From Tanticharoenia sakaeratensis NBRC 103193 (GTDB lineage Bacteria > Pseudomonadota > Alphaproteobacteria > Acetobacterales > Acetobacteraceae): a stretch of DNA of 64,000 nucleotides. The first letter of the stretch is position 1. Every line of letters begins with the position of its first letter. Both the position numbers and the translations under genes were made by a program. The stretch is from NCBI RefSeq assembly GCF_000963885.1, contig NZ_BALE01000019.1, positions 1 through 64,000 on the forward strand. Direction: 5' to 3'. The notes beneath the pieces are model-generated. The model saw only the letters and a program-made list of their open reading frames with translations, did no database searches and had not been told where the DNA came from. Shown here one piece after another: positions 43,117-52,326 of this stretch.

Positions 43117-43952
43117 TGGCGCTGTCACCCCTTGCAGTTCGCCAGCGTCTCTGTTTCGCTATCGCCATGATTGCACGATCGTTTTTCACAGTGGCGCTGT
43201 TTGCATGTACAGTGCATGTTGCACAGGCTGCACCGCTTTCGATCGTTCGCGACGGGCAGGACACACCCAGGACCGCCGATGCGCTGGCAGGGCTGCCCGG
43301 CCATGCAACGCTGGACCTTTCCGCCACAACCGAGCCGCTTGGCCACGCGGTCATGGCTCTCCCGCTCGATGCGCTGCTTTCTCTCGACAAGCCCCTGAAG
43401 TTCACGGCATCGGACGGGTTTTCCGTCAATCTGACACCTGCCCTGTTCCAGGACGCTGCGCGTCGTGGCGCACGGCCCTGGATTGCGATCGAACAGTCAC
43501 CGCATTCATGGCAGACCAGAGACGGGCAGGATCTGGGGCCCTATGCCCTCGTCTGGAGCGGGCCGGGCGCGTCCGCGATTCCGCGTGAGCGCTGGGTCGA
43601 CCGGCTCGTGGCCGTTGTGTCCCAGCCGGATGCGGCCGATCCCGCGATGCTTTTGCCCAAGGCCGGTGCGCATCACGCAGGCGCCGTTGCCTTCGTGACG
43701 AACTGCCTGCCGTGCCATCGGCTCAAAGGTCAGGGCGACGGAGACAAGGGCCCGGACCTGGGAAAACCCGTCAACGTCACACGTTACATCACACGCGCGG
43801 GTTTCACGGCAATCGTCCGAAACCCGGGCAGCGTCCGAAGCTGGCCGGCGCAACGCATGGAGGGCTTCCCGGAAGAAGCGCTGAGCCGGAAAGATCTCGA
43901 TGCGATCTGGGCCTATCTCAAGGCGCTGGGCAGCAGCACGCCCCTTCACTGA
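43116..43952 (+). CDS. Periplasmic c-type cytochrome with an N-terminal domain of unknown type
   Basis: This is a 278-aa protein starting at the TAATG overlap with the regulator gene; ATG 43167 is an alternative that places the signal peptide (FFTVALFACTVHVAQA) directly at the N-terminus. The mature protein has about 150 residues without cysteine, vaguely like the small sulfite-oxidase-type domain but without the molybdenum Cys. A mono-heme cytochrome c domain follows, with heme motif NCLPCHRLKG near residue 200 and an axial Met in AQRMEGFPEE. It may carry electrons for a periplasmic oxidation. The 3' end overlaps the convergent phosphoribosyltransferase by 35 nt. Confidence 0.75.
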   Translation: MALSPLAVRQRLCFAIAMIARSFFTVALFACTVHVAQAAPLSIVRDGQDTPRTADALAGLPGHATLDLSATTEPLGHAVMALPLDALLSLDKPLKFTASDGFSVNLTPALFQDAARRGARPWIAIEQSPHSWQTRDGQDLGPYALVWSGPGASAIPRERWVDRLVAVVSQPDAADPAMLLPKAGAHHAGAVAFVTNCLPCHRLKGQGDGDKGPDLGKPVNVTRYITRAGFTAIVRNPGSVRSWPAQRMEGFPEEALSRKDLDAIWAYLKALGSSTPLH

Positions 43953-44634
43953 CAACCGGCGGCAGCGTTTCCGCCATCGGACGCCAGCCGGCCCCATCGC
44001 GCACGAAACGCGGGGTTGCGAACACCGCGCGCACCGGCACGCGCACCCGATCCATCCATGCCCGGGTCTGCGTCATTGCACAGACGGCACCCGCGGGGGT
44101 GATATCGGCACGCGTCATCAGCGACACGGCGGCGGCAAGCGAGACGCCCGAACTCGTCACGTCGTCGACGAGAACGACACGCCGTCCTTCGAGAAGAGGC
44201 AAAAGGTTCGGATCCAGCCCCAGAGTTTTGGACTGATCCGGCGTAGTGATGGAGGAAATCGGCACCGATAGCGCAGGATCGTACCAGAACTTGCGTGACG
44301 TCGAGAGGGGGACATAGCGGTCATGGCCCAGCGCGTGTGCGATCGCGGGCGCCAATGTCAGACCCAGCGTCGGCACTCCCACGATCACGTCTGGCGCAAA
44401 TGCCCGCGCGGCATCGGTCATTTCGGCCACGATCGCGTCCAGCACATCGAAGGACGCATGATTGACCAGAAGGGACGCGACCGCGTGCGTGCCATCCGGC
44501 AGCGGGCGGATCGGCAGATCCAGCATGCGCTTGCCGACCTGGACCGGAAAGCGGTCGTCGTAAGGCGCCTGTGCCGACGGGCCTGTGCGAAATTCCTGCC
44601 AGAATTCGAGGGTTTTGGCGTGCTCCACGCTCAT
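43918..44634 (-). CDS. Purine-type phosphoribosyltransferase
   Basis: This is a 238-aa type I PRTase with the PRPP loop GRRVVLVDDVTSSG near residue 150 and the upstream VIVGVPTLGLTLAPAIAHALGHDRYVPL, which corresponds to the diphosphate loop and flexible-loop region. These enzymes convert a free base and PRPP to a nucleotide. Base specificity (adenine, guanine, xanthine, orotate) cannot be decided by eye. It is the last gene of the operon adenine deaminase, M20 hydrolase, PRTase, each joined by ATGA overlaps, so salvage of a purine base is favoured. Confidence 0.8.
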   Translation of the reverse strand: MSVEHAKTLEFWQEFRTGPSAQAPYDDRFPVQVGKRMLDLPIRPLPDGTHAVASLLVNHASFDVLDAIVAEMTDAARAFAPDVIVGVPTLGLTLAPAIAHALGHDRYVPLSTSRKFWYDPALSVPISSITTPDQSKTLGLDPNLLPLLEGRRVVLVDDVTSSGVSLAAAVSLMTRADITPAGAVCAMTQTRAWMDRVRVPVRAVFATPRFVRDGAGWRPMAETLPPVVSEGACCCPAP

Positions 44635-45896
44635 CGGTTCTCCACGAAGGCCTGCATGACCGAAACTGCGACCGGCAAGGCGGCCTCGTCGAAATCGAAC
44701 GCGCTGGCATGATGCGCATCGGCCAAATCAGCGCCGATCAGGCAGTAACCGGCCCTGCCACCGTGTTCCTGCACCCGACGCATCAGATAGGTCGCATCGT
44801 CACCACCACCGATCGGAGCCGCCTCGACGATGTCCAGTCCGCCAACCGCCAGCGCCGCCCGGCGCAGCCGCTCCCGGATCTCGCGATCGGATTCGATGCT
44901 GATGGACTCGCTACGCACGCGCGTCGCAACCGAACACCCTTGGGTCAGGGCCGCGCCCTCCAGCACGCGGTCGGACGCCGCCGCGAGACGGGCAAGTGCC
45001 GCCTCCGTGCCCGCGCGCAGTTCCATTTCCATTTCGGCGTGGTCCGCAATCACGTTGCGCGCCGTGCCCGCCACCAGGCGCCCGACATTGACACGTGTCA
45101 TCGTCTGCCCATCGCGCGGCAATGCGTGCAATCCGAGCGTTGCCATGGCGGCGGCCAGCAACGCATTGCGCCCTTCCTCAGGCGCCATGGCGGCATGGCT
45201 GCCACGACCGGAAAACGTGACGTCCCGCTTCGTGGCCCACAGGAAACCATCTGCCATCAACGCGATTTTTCCGCTCGGCAACTGGCATCCAAGGTGGGCT
45301 GCCAGGAAAACGTCCACATCGTCCATCAGCCCCGAAGCCACGATCGGCAGCGCGCCGCGCCCACCCTCCTCCGCCGGCTGGAACAGCAGCCGCAGCGTCC
45401 CGGACCAGCGCGCATCAGGCCGGGCGAGCGCCTCCGCGACCGCAAGCCCGATCGCTACATGTCCGTCATGGCCGCAGGCATGCATCAGGCCGAGACGGAT
45501 GGACGCATAACCACCGGAAGTGGGTCGATGCGTGCGATCGGATGTTTCCGTGACGGGCAAGGCGTCCATATCGAAACGCAGCACGGTTACCGGACCGTTC
45601 CCGCGCCGCAATTCACCACACACAGCCGTCTGGCCACCCGGCATCCGGTCGATCAGTGCCGGATCGGCGCCTGCGCGTCGCGCCTCGTCCTGAGCCCGCG
45701 CAATGTCGGCGGCACTCGGCAGAATGGCGGGATCATCGATCCGCATGATGTCCGGACCGATCCGCAGGCCATAGCCGAGTTCAGCCAGACGCTCCGCCAC
45801 GATCGCGGCCGTGCGGTATTCGCGAAAAGCCAGCTCCGGATAACGATGCAGCGCACGCCGCATTGCCGCCGGATCGCGTGGAAACGCTTCGTTCAT
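44631..45896 (-). CDS. M20 family metallo-amidohydrolase (HipO/AbgB-like)
   Basis: This is a 421-aa zinc amidohydrolase. It has MRRALHRYPELAFREYRTA, FDMDALPVTE, MHACGHDGHVAIGLAVAEAL and LLFQPAEEGGRGALPIV, the metal and catalytic Glu motifs of aminoacylase/hippurate-type M20D enzymes, and ends normally. It removes an acyl or amide group from small molecules. Sitting between adenine deaminase and a phosphoribosyltransferase, it may process N-acylated or formylated purine derivatives (inference). Confidence 0.87.
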   Translation of the reverse strand: MNEAFPRDPAAMRRALHRYPELAFREYRTAAIVAERLAELGYGLRIGPDIMRIDDPAILPSAADIARAQDEARRAGADPALIDRMPGGQTAVCGELRRGNGPVTVLRFDMDALPVTETSDRTHRPTSGGYASIRLGLMHACGHDGHVAIGLAVAEALARPDARWSGTLRLLFQPAEEGGRGALPIVASGLMDDVDVFLAAHLGCQLPSGKIALMADGFLWATKRDVTFSGRGSHAAMAPEEGRNALLAAAMATLGLHALPRDGQTMTRVNVGRLVAGTARNVIADHAEMEMELRAGTEAALARLAAASDRVLEGAALTQGCSVATRVRSESISIESDREIRERLRRAALAVGGLDIVEAAPIGGGDDATYLMRRVQEHGGRAGYCLIGADLADAHHASAFDFDEAALPVAVSVMQAFVENR

Positions 45897-47668
45897 TCCG
45901 CCGGCACCAGCATGTCGGTCACGATCCGCCCGGTCATGCCATCGGTAATTCCGAGATCCGTCACATGTGGTCCCGGATTGCAGGCAAGGCTCGCGCCGAT
46001 TACGAGCTTGACGATCGGAACCGCCAGTTTTTCCGGAACGATCGCATCCGACGCCGCACGCAACTGCGCGAAACGTGTGGCCACGACCTCAGGCGCCTCC
46101 TCGGACAGAAGACCGCAGACCGGGAGGGCAAGTTCGCTGATTACCTCGCCGTCTTTGGCAACCGCCATGCCGCCGCCGCATGCGATCAGCGCATTTGCCG
46201 CTGCCGCCATGTCAGCCGGATCGCGGCCGAACACCGCCAGATTGTGACTGTCATGCAGGATCGTGGTCGCAAACGCGCCCTCCCAGCGCCCCCAGCCCTC
46301 GAGCACACCCAGGCCCGGTGTCGAACTTGCGCCGTAGCGATTGAACACGGCCATCAGCAAAGTGTCTTCAGGCAAGACGACATGGCCTTCTTCGACCGCA
46401 ACCTCCCGTTCGCCCCATCGGGTAAAGCGCGGGGTATGAACCGTCTGGATCGTCGCGCGCGTGCCCTTGGCGCGAATACGAAAAGCGTCGGGCGCGACAG
46501 GATCGAGGTGCATCGTCTCCGTCGGTGCGCGCATGCTGTCCGGACGCGGCGGGGCGCCCACAAGACGCCCTTCCGCCGCGACCTCCCGCCCGGAAGCGAA
46601 GACACGACGCACGGCAAAATCGTGCAGGTCCGCGAACACCACGAGATCGGCGCGCCGCCCGGGCGCGACGGCCCCGAGATCGCGCCGCTCCAGACGCATG
46701 GCCGCGTTCAGGGTGGCACAGCGCAGCGCGTCGAGGGGCTCCATGCCGTTGGCCGTCATCAGGCGCAGCAGATGGACAATGCCGCCATCACGCACGAGAT
46801 CGTCCGGAAAGATGTCATCGGTGCAGAAGGTGACGGTCTGCGGCACACGGCCGATCTCACGGAATGCGGCAACTGCTTCCGGCAGCACACTCGTATGCGA
46901 GACGCGCAGTTCGAGCGTCAGCCCCGCTCGCAGCTTGTCCAGAATGTCCTGCCGTCCGGTCAACTCGTGATCGGATTCGATCCCGGCTGCGACAAATGCC
47001 TGAAGCGGCGCGCCGGTCAGATCGCGGGCATGACCGCAGATCAGCTTGCCGCTGTCGATCCCCGCCTGAACGATGCCGCGCATATGGGCCGAGCGTTCGA
47101 TGACGCCGCGCATGTCCATGATTTCGGCAACACCGATCACCTCCGGCCAGGACAGCATCTCGGCCATTGCATCCGCATCGAAGACGGCACCGGCCCGCTC
47201 CAGCCCCGGTGCCGACGGCACGCAGGACGGCGCTTCGACCAGAATGCGCAACGACAGGTCGCGTGCCGCGGCGACAGCCCAGCGCACGGCATCCAGCCCC
47301 CCGACATTGCCGACCTCATGCGGATCCCAGGCAATGGTGGTCGTCCCCTGCGGCACGACGGTTTCCGCGTAGGTGCGCGGCGTCATCATCGAGCTTTCGA
47401 TATGCAGATGCGTGTCGATCAACCCGGGTGCCACGACCGCACCATCCAGCGCCATGGATGTCTGTGCATCCGTGCGCGTGCCGCGCGGGTGAACACTGGC
47501 GATCAGCGGGCCCACGATTCCAATATCGGCCTCACGCAGTTCGCCCGTCACGACGTCGGCCACGACGCCGCCGCACAGCAGGACATCGAATGGCTCCCGG
47601 CCCGCCGCAGCCCGCACGGCACGATCGCGCAAAGCCGGAGCGTCCAGGTCGGTCCAGGCGCGGGTCAT
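45893..47668 (-). CDS. ade: Adenine deaminase
   Basis: This is a 591-aa adenine deaminase (adenine to hypoxanthine and ammonia), normal length. The family motifs are VAPGLIDTHLHIESSMMTP (HxH), IAWDPHEVGNVGG, CGHARDLTGAPLQAF and the C-terminal IACGGGMAVAKDGEVISELALP. The start ATG 47668 has AGGAA about 7 nt upstream. It heads a three-gene minus operon with the M20 hydrolase and PRTase. A second, divergent homologue is at 57115-58986. Confidence 0.92.
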   Translation of the reverse strand: MTRAWTDLDAPALRDRAVRAAAGREPFDVLLCGGVVADVVTGELREADIGIVGPLIASVHPRGTRTDAQTSMALDGAVVAPGLIDTHLHIESSMMTPRTYAETVVPQGTTTIAWDPHEVGNVGGLDAVRWAVAAARDLSLRILVEAPSCVPSAPGLERAGAVFDADAMAEMLSWPEVIGVAEIMDMRGVIERSAHMRGIVQAGIDSGKLICGHARDLTGAPLQAFVAAGIESDHELTGRQDILDKLRAGLTLELRVSHTSVLPEAVAAFREIGRVPQTVTFCTDDIFPDDLVRDGGIVHLLRLMTANGMEPLDALRCATLNAAMRLERRDLGAVAPGRRADLVVFADLHDFAVRRVFASGREVAAEGRLVGAPPRPDSMRAPTETMHLDPVAPDAFRIRAKGTRATIQTVHTPRFTRWGEREVAVEEGHVVLPEDTLLMAVFNRYGASSTPGLGVLEGWGRWEGAFATTILHDSHNLAVFGRDPADMAAAANALIACGGGMAVAKDGEVISELALPVCGLLSEEAPEVVATRFAQLRAASDAIVPEKLAVPIVKLVIGASLACNPGPHVTDLGITDGMTGRIVTDMLVPAE

Positions 47669-47843
47669 GGCAGAAATTCCTTGCTAGATGGCGGAAGGGC
47701 GCGAGGATAAGACGAGCCATTCCGGCTGCGCAATTGCAATCGACCGCCCGAAACTACGGTTCCGGGCACACCAGTTTGACAAGCCGCCTCCCCGGCTCCT
47801 ACCTGTGGTCAACGACCGGGTAGCGAGGCATCCGCCAGCAATC

Positions 47844-48302
47844 ATGGCTCACGCCAATCACCTTGCGAAACAGCCCGCTCTCAACCGCTGGCTGCTCGTC
47901 ACACTTACGCTGCTGGGTTTTCTCGGCCAGCTGCTGATCGGCAATCAGGCGCGCCCCGATGAAACGCCGCGCGCCACGATCCAGCGGCTGACCGGGATCG
48001 ATATTGCAGCGGCGGACCATGCGCCCGTCTCCGATACGGCGCCGCATGTCATGCACATGCCGGGGATGACGTCCAAGGCCGGACCAGCCCGATCTCATGC
48101 GCCCGGCCATCATCATGATGGGTCGTGCCCCCTCTGTCCCCTGCTCCATCTTCCCGTCATCGTCCTGACGGGTCTGATCATCCTGCCGCGCCTCCCCCTG
48201 TGCTGGGCGCCGTCGGCGCACCATCTCGCGCAGCCGCGCGCCCCGCCGTCATCGGCGCGTCGCATCCTGCCGCCGTCGCGCGGGCCTCCTTCGTCCTTCT
48301 GA
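47844..48302 (+). CDS. DUF2946-like small membrane protein with His/Met/Cys motifs
   Basis: This is a 152-aa protein with an N-terminal hydrophobic helix (NRWLLVTLTLLGFLGQLLIG), a His/Met-rich middle (VMHMPGMTS, PGHHHDGSCPLCPLL) and a second hydrophobic stretch (LPVIVLTGLIILPRL). This layout matches DUF2946 proteins, which are often found beside TonB-dependent receptors linked to copper or other metals. The CPLCP motif and histidines could bind metal. It precedes the TonB receptor at 48523 by 220 bp, with a strong hairpin between. The 175 bp upstream shows no other feature. Confidence 0.65.
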   Translation: MAHANHLAKQPALNRWLLVTLTLLGFLGQLLIGNQARPDETPRATIQRLTGIDIAAADHAPVSDTAPHVMHMPGMTSKAGPARSHAPGHHHDGSCPLCPLLHLPVIVLTGLIILPRLPLCWAPSAHHLAQPRAPPSSARRILPPSRGPPSSF

Positions 48303-48320
48303 GCTTTTCGAGCGCCGTTT

Positions 48321-48348
48321 CCGGCCGATGCGAAACGCATCCGGCCGG
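48321..48348 (+). terminator. Strong hairpin after the DUF2946 gene
   Basis: CCGGCCGATGCG and CGCATC-C-GGCCGG form a 12-bp stem with one bulged base and an AAA loop, starting 18 nt after the stop codon. There is no T-tract. It may end or attenuate transcription before the TonB receptor gene. The rest of 48349-48522 shows only the receptor ribosome binding site AGGA near 48511. Confidence 0.45.
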
Positions 48349-48522
48349 ACGCGACCGCTCCGCCGCCAGAAGATCCGATGCGTCCGCCTGTCGCTCGCGA
48401 CCATCCGTATGCCTCTCACGCGTTGCCCCGAAGGGTGCGATGCCGGGAGGCACACCGATAGTCATTGAACCGGGCCATTCGAATCCACTGGCATTTTTCC
48501 AAGGCCAGCTCAGGACACGATC

Positions 48523-50883
48523 ATGCCCGGCCCAACCGCGCCCTGCTTCCGAAGAACCGGCATGCACCCAGGGGTGCTCGCCATTCTCATCATGTGCGCG
48601 CATCCCGTAGCCGTCCCTGTCCGCGCGGCGGAGACCGTCCCGCCGCCGCAGAGAAAGACGTCGGCCCATCCGCCACCCGCGCGGACGCCATCAGCAACCG
48701 TGCCCGCGTACAGAACAGAGACGATCGTGGTCCGGGGCCGCGCCGCGGCACCCGAGATCCGGCGATTTGCGTTGCCGCAGACAACGGCAGGCATCAACCG
48801 GCGGCAGATCGATGCAACGCTCAACATCATCGATACCGAAGACGCGCTCAGATACATGCCAAGCCTCATGCTGCGGAAGCGCTACAACGGCGATACGCAG
48901 GCGACGCTCCAGACGCGCACATGGGGCATTGCCTCCAGCGCGCGCAGTCTCGTCTATGTCGATGACGCGCTGATCTCGGCCCTGATCTCCAACAACACGA
49001 CGACGGGTGCGCCGCGCTGGGGCATGGTGGCGCCCGAGCAGATCGAACGGATCGACATGCTCTATGGCCCGTTCGCGGCCGAATATCCCGGAAATTCCAT
49101 GGGAGGCGTCGTTCTCATCACCACGCGCATGCCGGATCATTTCACTGCGACGATCAAGCAGACCGGCAGCGTGCAGACCTACGGCGACTACAGGACGCAC
49201 GGCAGTTACGGCACCTCGAACAGTGCCGTCACCCTTGGCAACAGGATCGGCCGGCTGTCCTGGCTGTTCAGCGCCAACCGGGAGGAGACGCTCTCCGAGC
49301 CGCTCTATTACGTGCTCGATTCCACGTTCCCGACCGCAACGACGGGTGGCATCCGGGCGCTGAGCAAGACGGGCACGGCCGCCAATGTCATGGGCGCCGG
49401 CGCCCTGCTGCACAGCACGATGAACAACGTGACGCTCAGGATGGCCTACGATGTCACACGCTGGCTGGGCCTGAACTACACGATCGGCTTCTGGGACAAC
49501 CAGACACGGGCGCGGTCGCAAACCTATCTGACCACCGCATCGGGCACCCCCACGTTCGGCGGCGTCGCCGGTTTCGCCAACGACACCTACAGCTTCAACG
49601 AAGATCATCTGATGAATGCGGTCTCGCTGAAGACCAATACACAGGGCCATTGGGACGGTGAGGCCGTCTTCACGGATTATGATTATCTGAAGGACATCCA
49701 GCGCAATCCCGCAGGCGTTCTCGGCGGGACCACGTTCACCCGCAACGGCTATATCGCGCGAATGGACGGATCAGGCTGGCGCACGGGCGACCTGAAAGGC
49801 ATCTGGCGTCCCGCCGGCCCGACAGGCGCTCATGAACTGAGCTTCGGCGGCCATCTGGATCGATATCACCTCGAAAATCCGACGTATAACACCGGCAACT
49901 GGGCCGCCTCCTCCGATGCCGGCAACGGCACGCTGCACAGCGCCGGTCGCGGCACGACGACGACCTATGCGCTCTGGGCACAGGATGTCTGGAAATTTCT
50001 GCCGGGCTGGACACTGACGCTGGGCGGACGCGTGGAATTCTGGGGCGCGTCGAACGGTTTCAACAGCGCAGGCAGCGTGGCGACGAGCCAGCCGACCGCC
50101 CATTCCACTAATGGATCGCCCAAGGCGACCCTGGCCTGGCGTATCAATCCGGGCTGGACCACCAAGCTCTCGTTCGGCGAGGCATGGCGTTATCCAACAG
50201 TGTCCGAACTCTATCAGATCGTCTCGACAGGCGGCACGTACGCCGTTCCGAACGCCAATCTGAAACCCGAGCGCGTCTTTTCGGGAGAAGCGATGATCGA
50301 GCGTCGCCTGACAAACGGCAGCCTGCGGCTGTCGCTGTTCCAGGAAAACACGCGCGATGCGCTGATCTCGCAGAGCACGCTGCTGAACTCGATCTATACG
50401 ACGACATTCCAGAACGTGAACGCGGTGCGCAATCGCGGCGTTGAGTTCGTGGCCGAACGGCACGATCTGCTGATCCGGGGCCTCGATCTCTCCAACAGCG
50501 TCACCTACGTCGATTCGCGCATTCTCTCCGACCCCGGCTTCAGGAGCAGTGCCGGGACAAGTGCAAACGGCAAGCATGTGCCCTATGTGCCGAAATGGCG
50601 CGATACCCTGCAGGCCACTTGGCATGCGACACAGCGCCTCGATCTCTCGGCCGCGCTCCGTTATCAGGGCAAGATGTATTCGACGCTGGACAATACCGAC
50701 AGCGTCAGTCACGTCTTCGGCGCATTCGACACATTCCTCGTCGTGGACGTGCATGTTCACTGGCACGTCGCAGGCCCGCTCACGCTGGATGCAGGCATCG
50801 ACAACATCAATAACGCCCGATATTTCGAGTATCACCCGTTCCCGATGCGGACCTATGTCGGGGATCTGAAGGCCGCGTTCTGA
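48523..50883 (+). CDS. TonB-dependent receptor
   Basis: This is an outer-membrane receptor of 786 aa with a signal region (VLAILIMCAHPVAVPVRA), a plug domain (IIDTEDALRYMPSLMLRKR, VYVDDALIS, PEQIERIDMLYGPFAAEYPGNSMGGVV) and a 22-strand-type barrel ending in AAF. ATG 48523 has AGGA about 8 nt upstream; ATG 48562 is an alternative. The barrel ends with LDAGIDNINNARYFEYHPFPMRTY, as in siderophore/metal-type receptors. The preceding DUF2946 protein suggests a metal or metal-chelate ligand. A nested hairpin follows at 50890-50936. Confidence 0.92.
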   Translation: MPGPTAPCFRRTGMHPGVLAILIMCAHPVAVPVRAAETVPPPQRKTSAHPPPARTPSATVPAYRTETIVVRGRAAAPEIRRFALPQTTAGINRRQIDATLNIIDTEDALRYMPSLMLRKRYNGDTQATLQTRTWGIASSARSLVYVDDALISALISNNTTTGAPRWGMVAPEQIERIDMLYGPFAAEYPGNSMGGVVLITTRMPDHFTATIKQTGSVQTYGDYRTHGSYGTSNSAVTLGNRIGRLSWLFSANREETLSEPLYYVLDSTFPTATTGGIRALSKTGTAANVMGAGALLHSTMNNVTLRMAYDVTRWLGLNYTIGFWDNQTRARSQTYLTTASGTPTFGGVAGFANDTYSFNEDHLMNAVSLKTNTQGHWDGEAVFTDYDYLKDIQRNPAGVLGGTTFTRNGYIARMDGSGWRTGDLKGIWRPAGPTGAHELSFGGHLDRYHLENPTYNTGNWAASSDAGNGTLHSAGRGTTTTYALWAQDVWKFLPGWTLTLGGRVEFWGASNGFNSAGSVATSQPTAHSTNGSPKATLAWRINPGWTTKLSFGEAWRYPTVSELYQIVSTGGTYAVPNANLKPERVFSGEAMIERRLTNGSLRLSLFQENTRDALISQSTLLNSIYTTTFQNVNAVRNRGVEFVAERHDLLIRGLDLSNSVTYVDSRILSDPGFRSSAGTSANGKHVPYVPKWRDTLQATWHATQRLDLSAALRYQGKMYSTLDNTDSVSHVFGAFDTFLVVDVHVHWHVAGPLTLDAGIDNINNARYFEYHPFPMRTYVGDLKAAF

Positions 50884-50889
50884 GCAGGG

Positions 50890-50936
50890 CCGCCTGCGCG
50901 ACAGAACAGGACCCTGACCGCATCAGGGCGAGGCGG
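50890..50936. terminator. Nested hairpin between convergent receptor and permease genes
   Basis: An inner perfect stem CCCTGA-ccgca-TCAGGG (50912-50928) sits within outer arms CCGCCT (50890) and AGGCGG (50931), in the 75-bp gap between the plus-strand receptor and the minus-strand AzgA permease. It is a likely bidirectional terminator. Confidence 0.55.
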
Positions 50937-50958
50937 GGTCCGACGTTCCCGGAAACGC

Positions 50959-52326
50959 TCAGTGTCCGTGCGGATGCAGACCGGCGGATACGAGAAAGAA
51001 CAGCCCGAAGATCACGCCCAAGGCCCAGATGACGGGCGACATCTCCCGCGCTCTGCCGTGCGCCGACATCAGGGCGATATGGGCGAACACACCGAATGCC
51101 ATGCCATTGATCAGATTTGCGGTCATGGCCGCGATCACGATGGTCAGAAGGGCCGGGCCGCATTCGGCAAGATCGCTCAGGTCCAGCGCGCGCAGCCCTT
51201 GGAGCATCATCAGCCCGACCACGAGCAGCGCAGGTGCCGTTGCCTGCGCCGGGATGATCATGAAGACGGGCCAGAAGAACAGGGCGAGGCAAAAGCCGCC
51301 CGCGATCACCAGGGCCGCAAGCCCGGTCCGCGCACCGGCCTGCACACCGGTCACGGATTCCGAATAGACAGTCACGACGGACGTACCAAGCAGGGGCCCT
51401 GCCATCGATCCGATCGCATCGGTTGCGAACGTGCGCCGCGCATGGGGGATATGACCGTTCTCCGCGACCAGCCCCGCCGCGCTCATCGCACTCAGCACGT
51501 TGGCCAGTGACCCGAACAGTTCGGTGCAGAGGAAAAAGAACATCATCGGCATGATCGACACGACATGCTGTGCAAGCCATGGCCAGTCTTGATGAAAGGC
51601 CGTTGCCCGCGGCCAGACCGGCAGCGCCACGATGCGCGTGGGCCAACGGGTGATCGTCCCGCCATGCCCGTCCGGCAGGAACAGCCCTGCGATCGTCAGC
51701 ACGGCGATCGACAGGATCAACGCGCCCGGGACCCGTCGCGCGACGAGCACAGGTGTCGCGATAAAGCCTGCGAGCGTCAGGAGCACGCGCGGATCGCCGA
51801 TCGGCCCCATGGCAACGAAGGTCGAGCGGTTCGGCACCACGAAGCCCGCGTGACGCATGCCGATGAACAGGATGACGAACCCGACGGCGCCCTGAATGCC
51901 GACGCGCAGCGACAACGGGATCGCCTGCGCGATGCGCTCGCGCAGGCCCGTCATCGTCATGACCAGAAAGATGCCGCCTGTCAGGCTGACCAGAGCCAGC
52001 GCCGCGGGCCAGGGCATGCTCATCTGGCGCACCAGGACGACGGCGAACACCACGTTCGATCCCATAGCGGGCGCCAGACCGAGCGGCAGGTTGGCCCAGA
52101 GCCCCATGATGGTCGTGCAGATGATGGCGATCAGGCAGGTCGCCGAGAGAACGCTCGCGCGATCCATCCCTGCGTCCTGCATGACCATGGGATTGACCGC
52201 AACGCAATACGCCATGGCGGCAAACGTCGTCAGCCCGCCGATCACCTCGCGCGGGATGGTGCTTCCACGCGCCCGAACCGAGAAACGGCGGTCGAGAAAT
52301 CCACGATCAGGCAATGCTCGTGGCAC
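50959..52326 (-). CDS. AzgA-type NCS2 purine permease, copy 1
   Basis: This is a 455-aa membrane permease of the AzgA (adenine/guanine/hypoxanthine) branch of NCS2 transporters, with about 12 to 14 transmembrane segments. The N-terminal STIPREVIGGLTTFAAMAYCVAVNP, the GLAPAMGSNVVF substrate motif, the FFLCTELFGSLANVLS segment and SVVTVYSESVTGVQAGARTGLAA are all family-typical. It imports purine bases by proton symport. It overlaps the upstream paralogue by 20 nt and ends the permease pair. Confidence 0.9.
   Translation of the reverse strand: MPRALPDRGFLDRRFSVRARGSTIPREVIGGLTTFAAMAYCVAVNPMVMQDAGMDRASVLSATCLIAIICTTIMGLWANLPLGLAPAMGSNVVFAVVLVRQMSMPWPAALALVSLTGGIFLVMTMTGLRERIAQAIPLSLRVGIQGAVGFVILFIGMRHAGFVVPNRSTFVAMGPIGDPRVLLTLAGFIATPVLVARRVPGALILSIAVLTIAGLFLPDGHGGTITRWPTRIVALPVWPRATAFHQDWPWLAQHVVSIMPMMFFFLCTELFGSLANVLSAMSAAGLVAENGHIPHARRTFATDAIGSMAGPLLGTSVVTVYSESVTGVQAGARTGLAALVIAGGFCLALFFWPVFMIIPAQATAPALLVVGLMMLQGLRALDLSDLAECGPALLTIVIAAMTANLINGMAFGVFAHIALMSAHGRAREMSPVIWALGVIFGLFFLVSAGLHPHGH

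Noticed and set aside
48465-48490. tRNA T-arm-like TTCGAATCC
   Set aside because: No acceptor, D-arm or anticodon stem can be folded around it, and it lacks a paired 5-bp T-stem.
48361-48522. Possible cobalamin riboswitch before the TonB receptor (GCCAGAAGATCCG resembles a B12 box)
   Set aside because: The other conserved elements and core stems of the cobalamin riboswitch are not visible, and the match is short.
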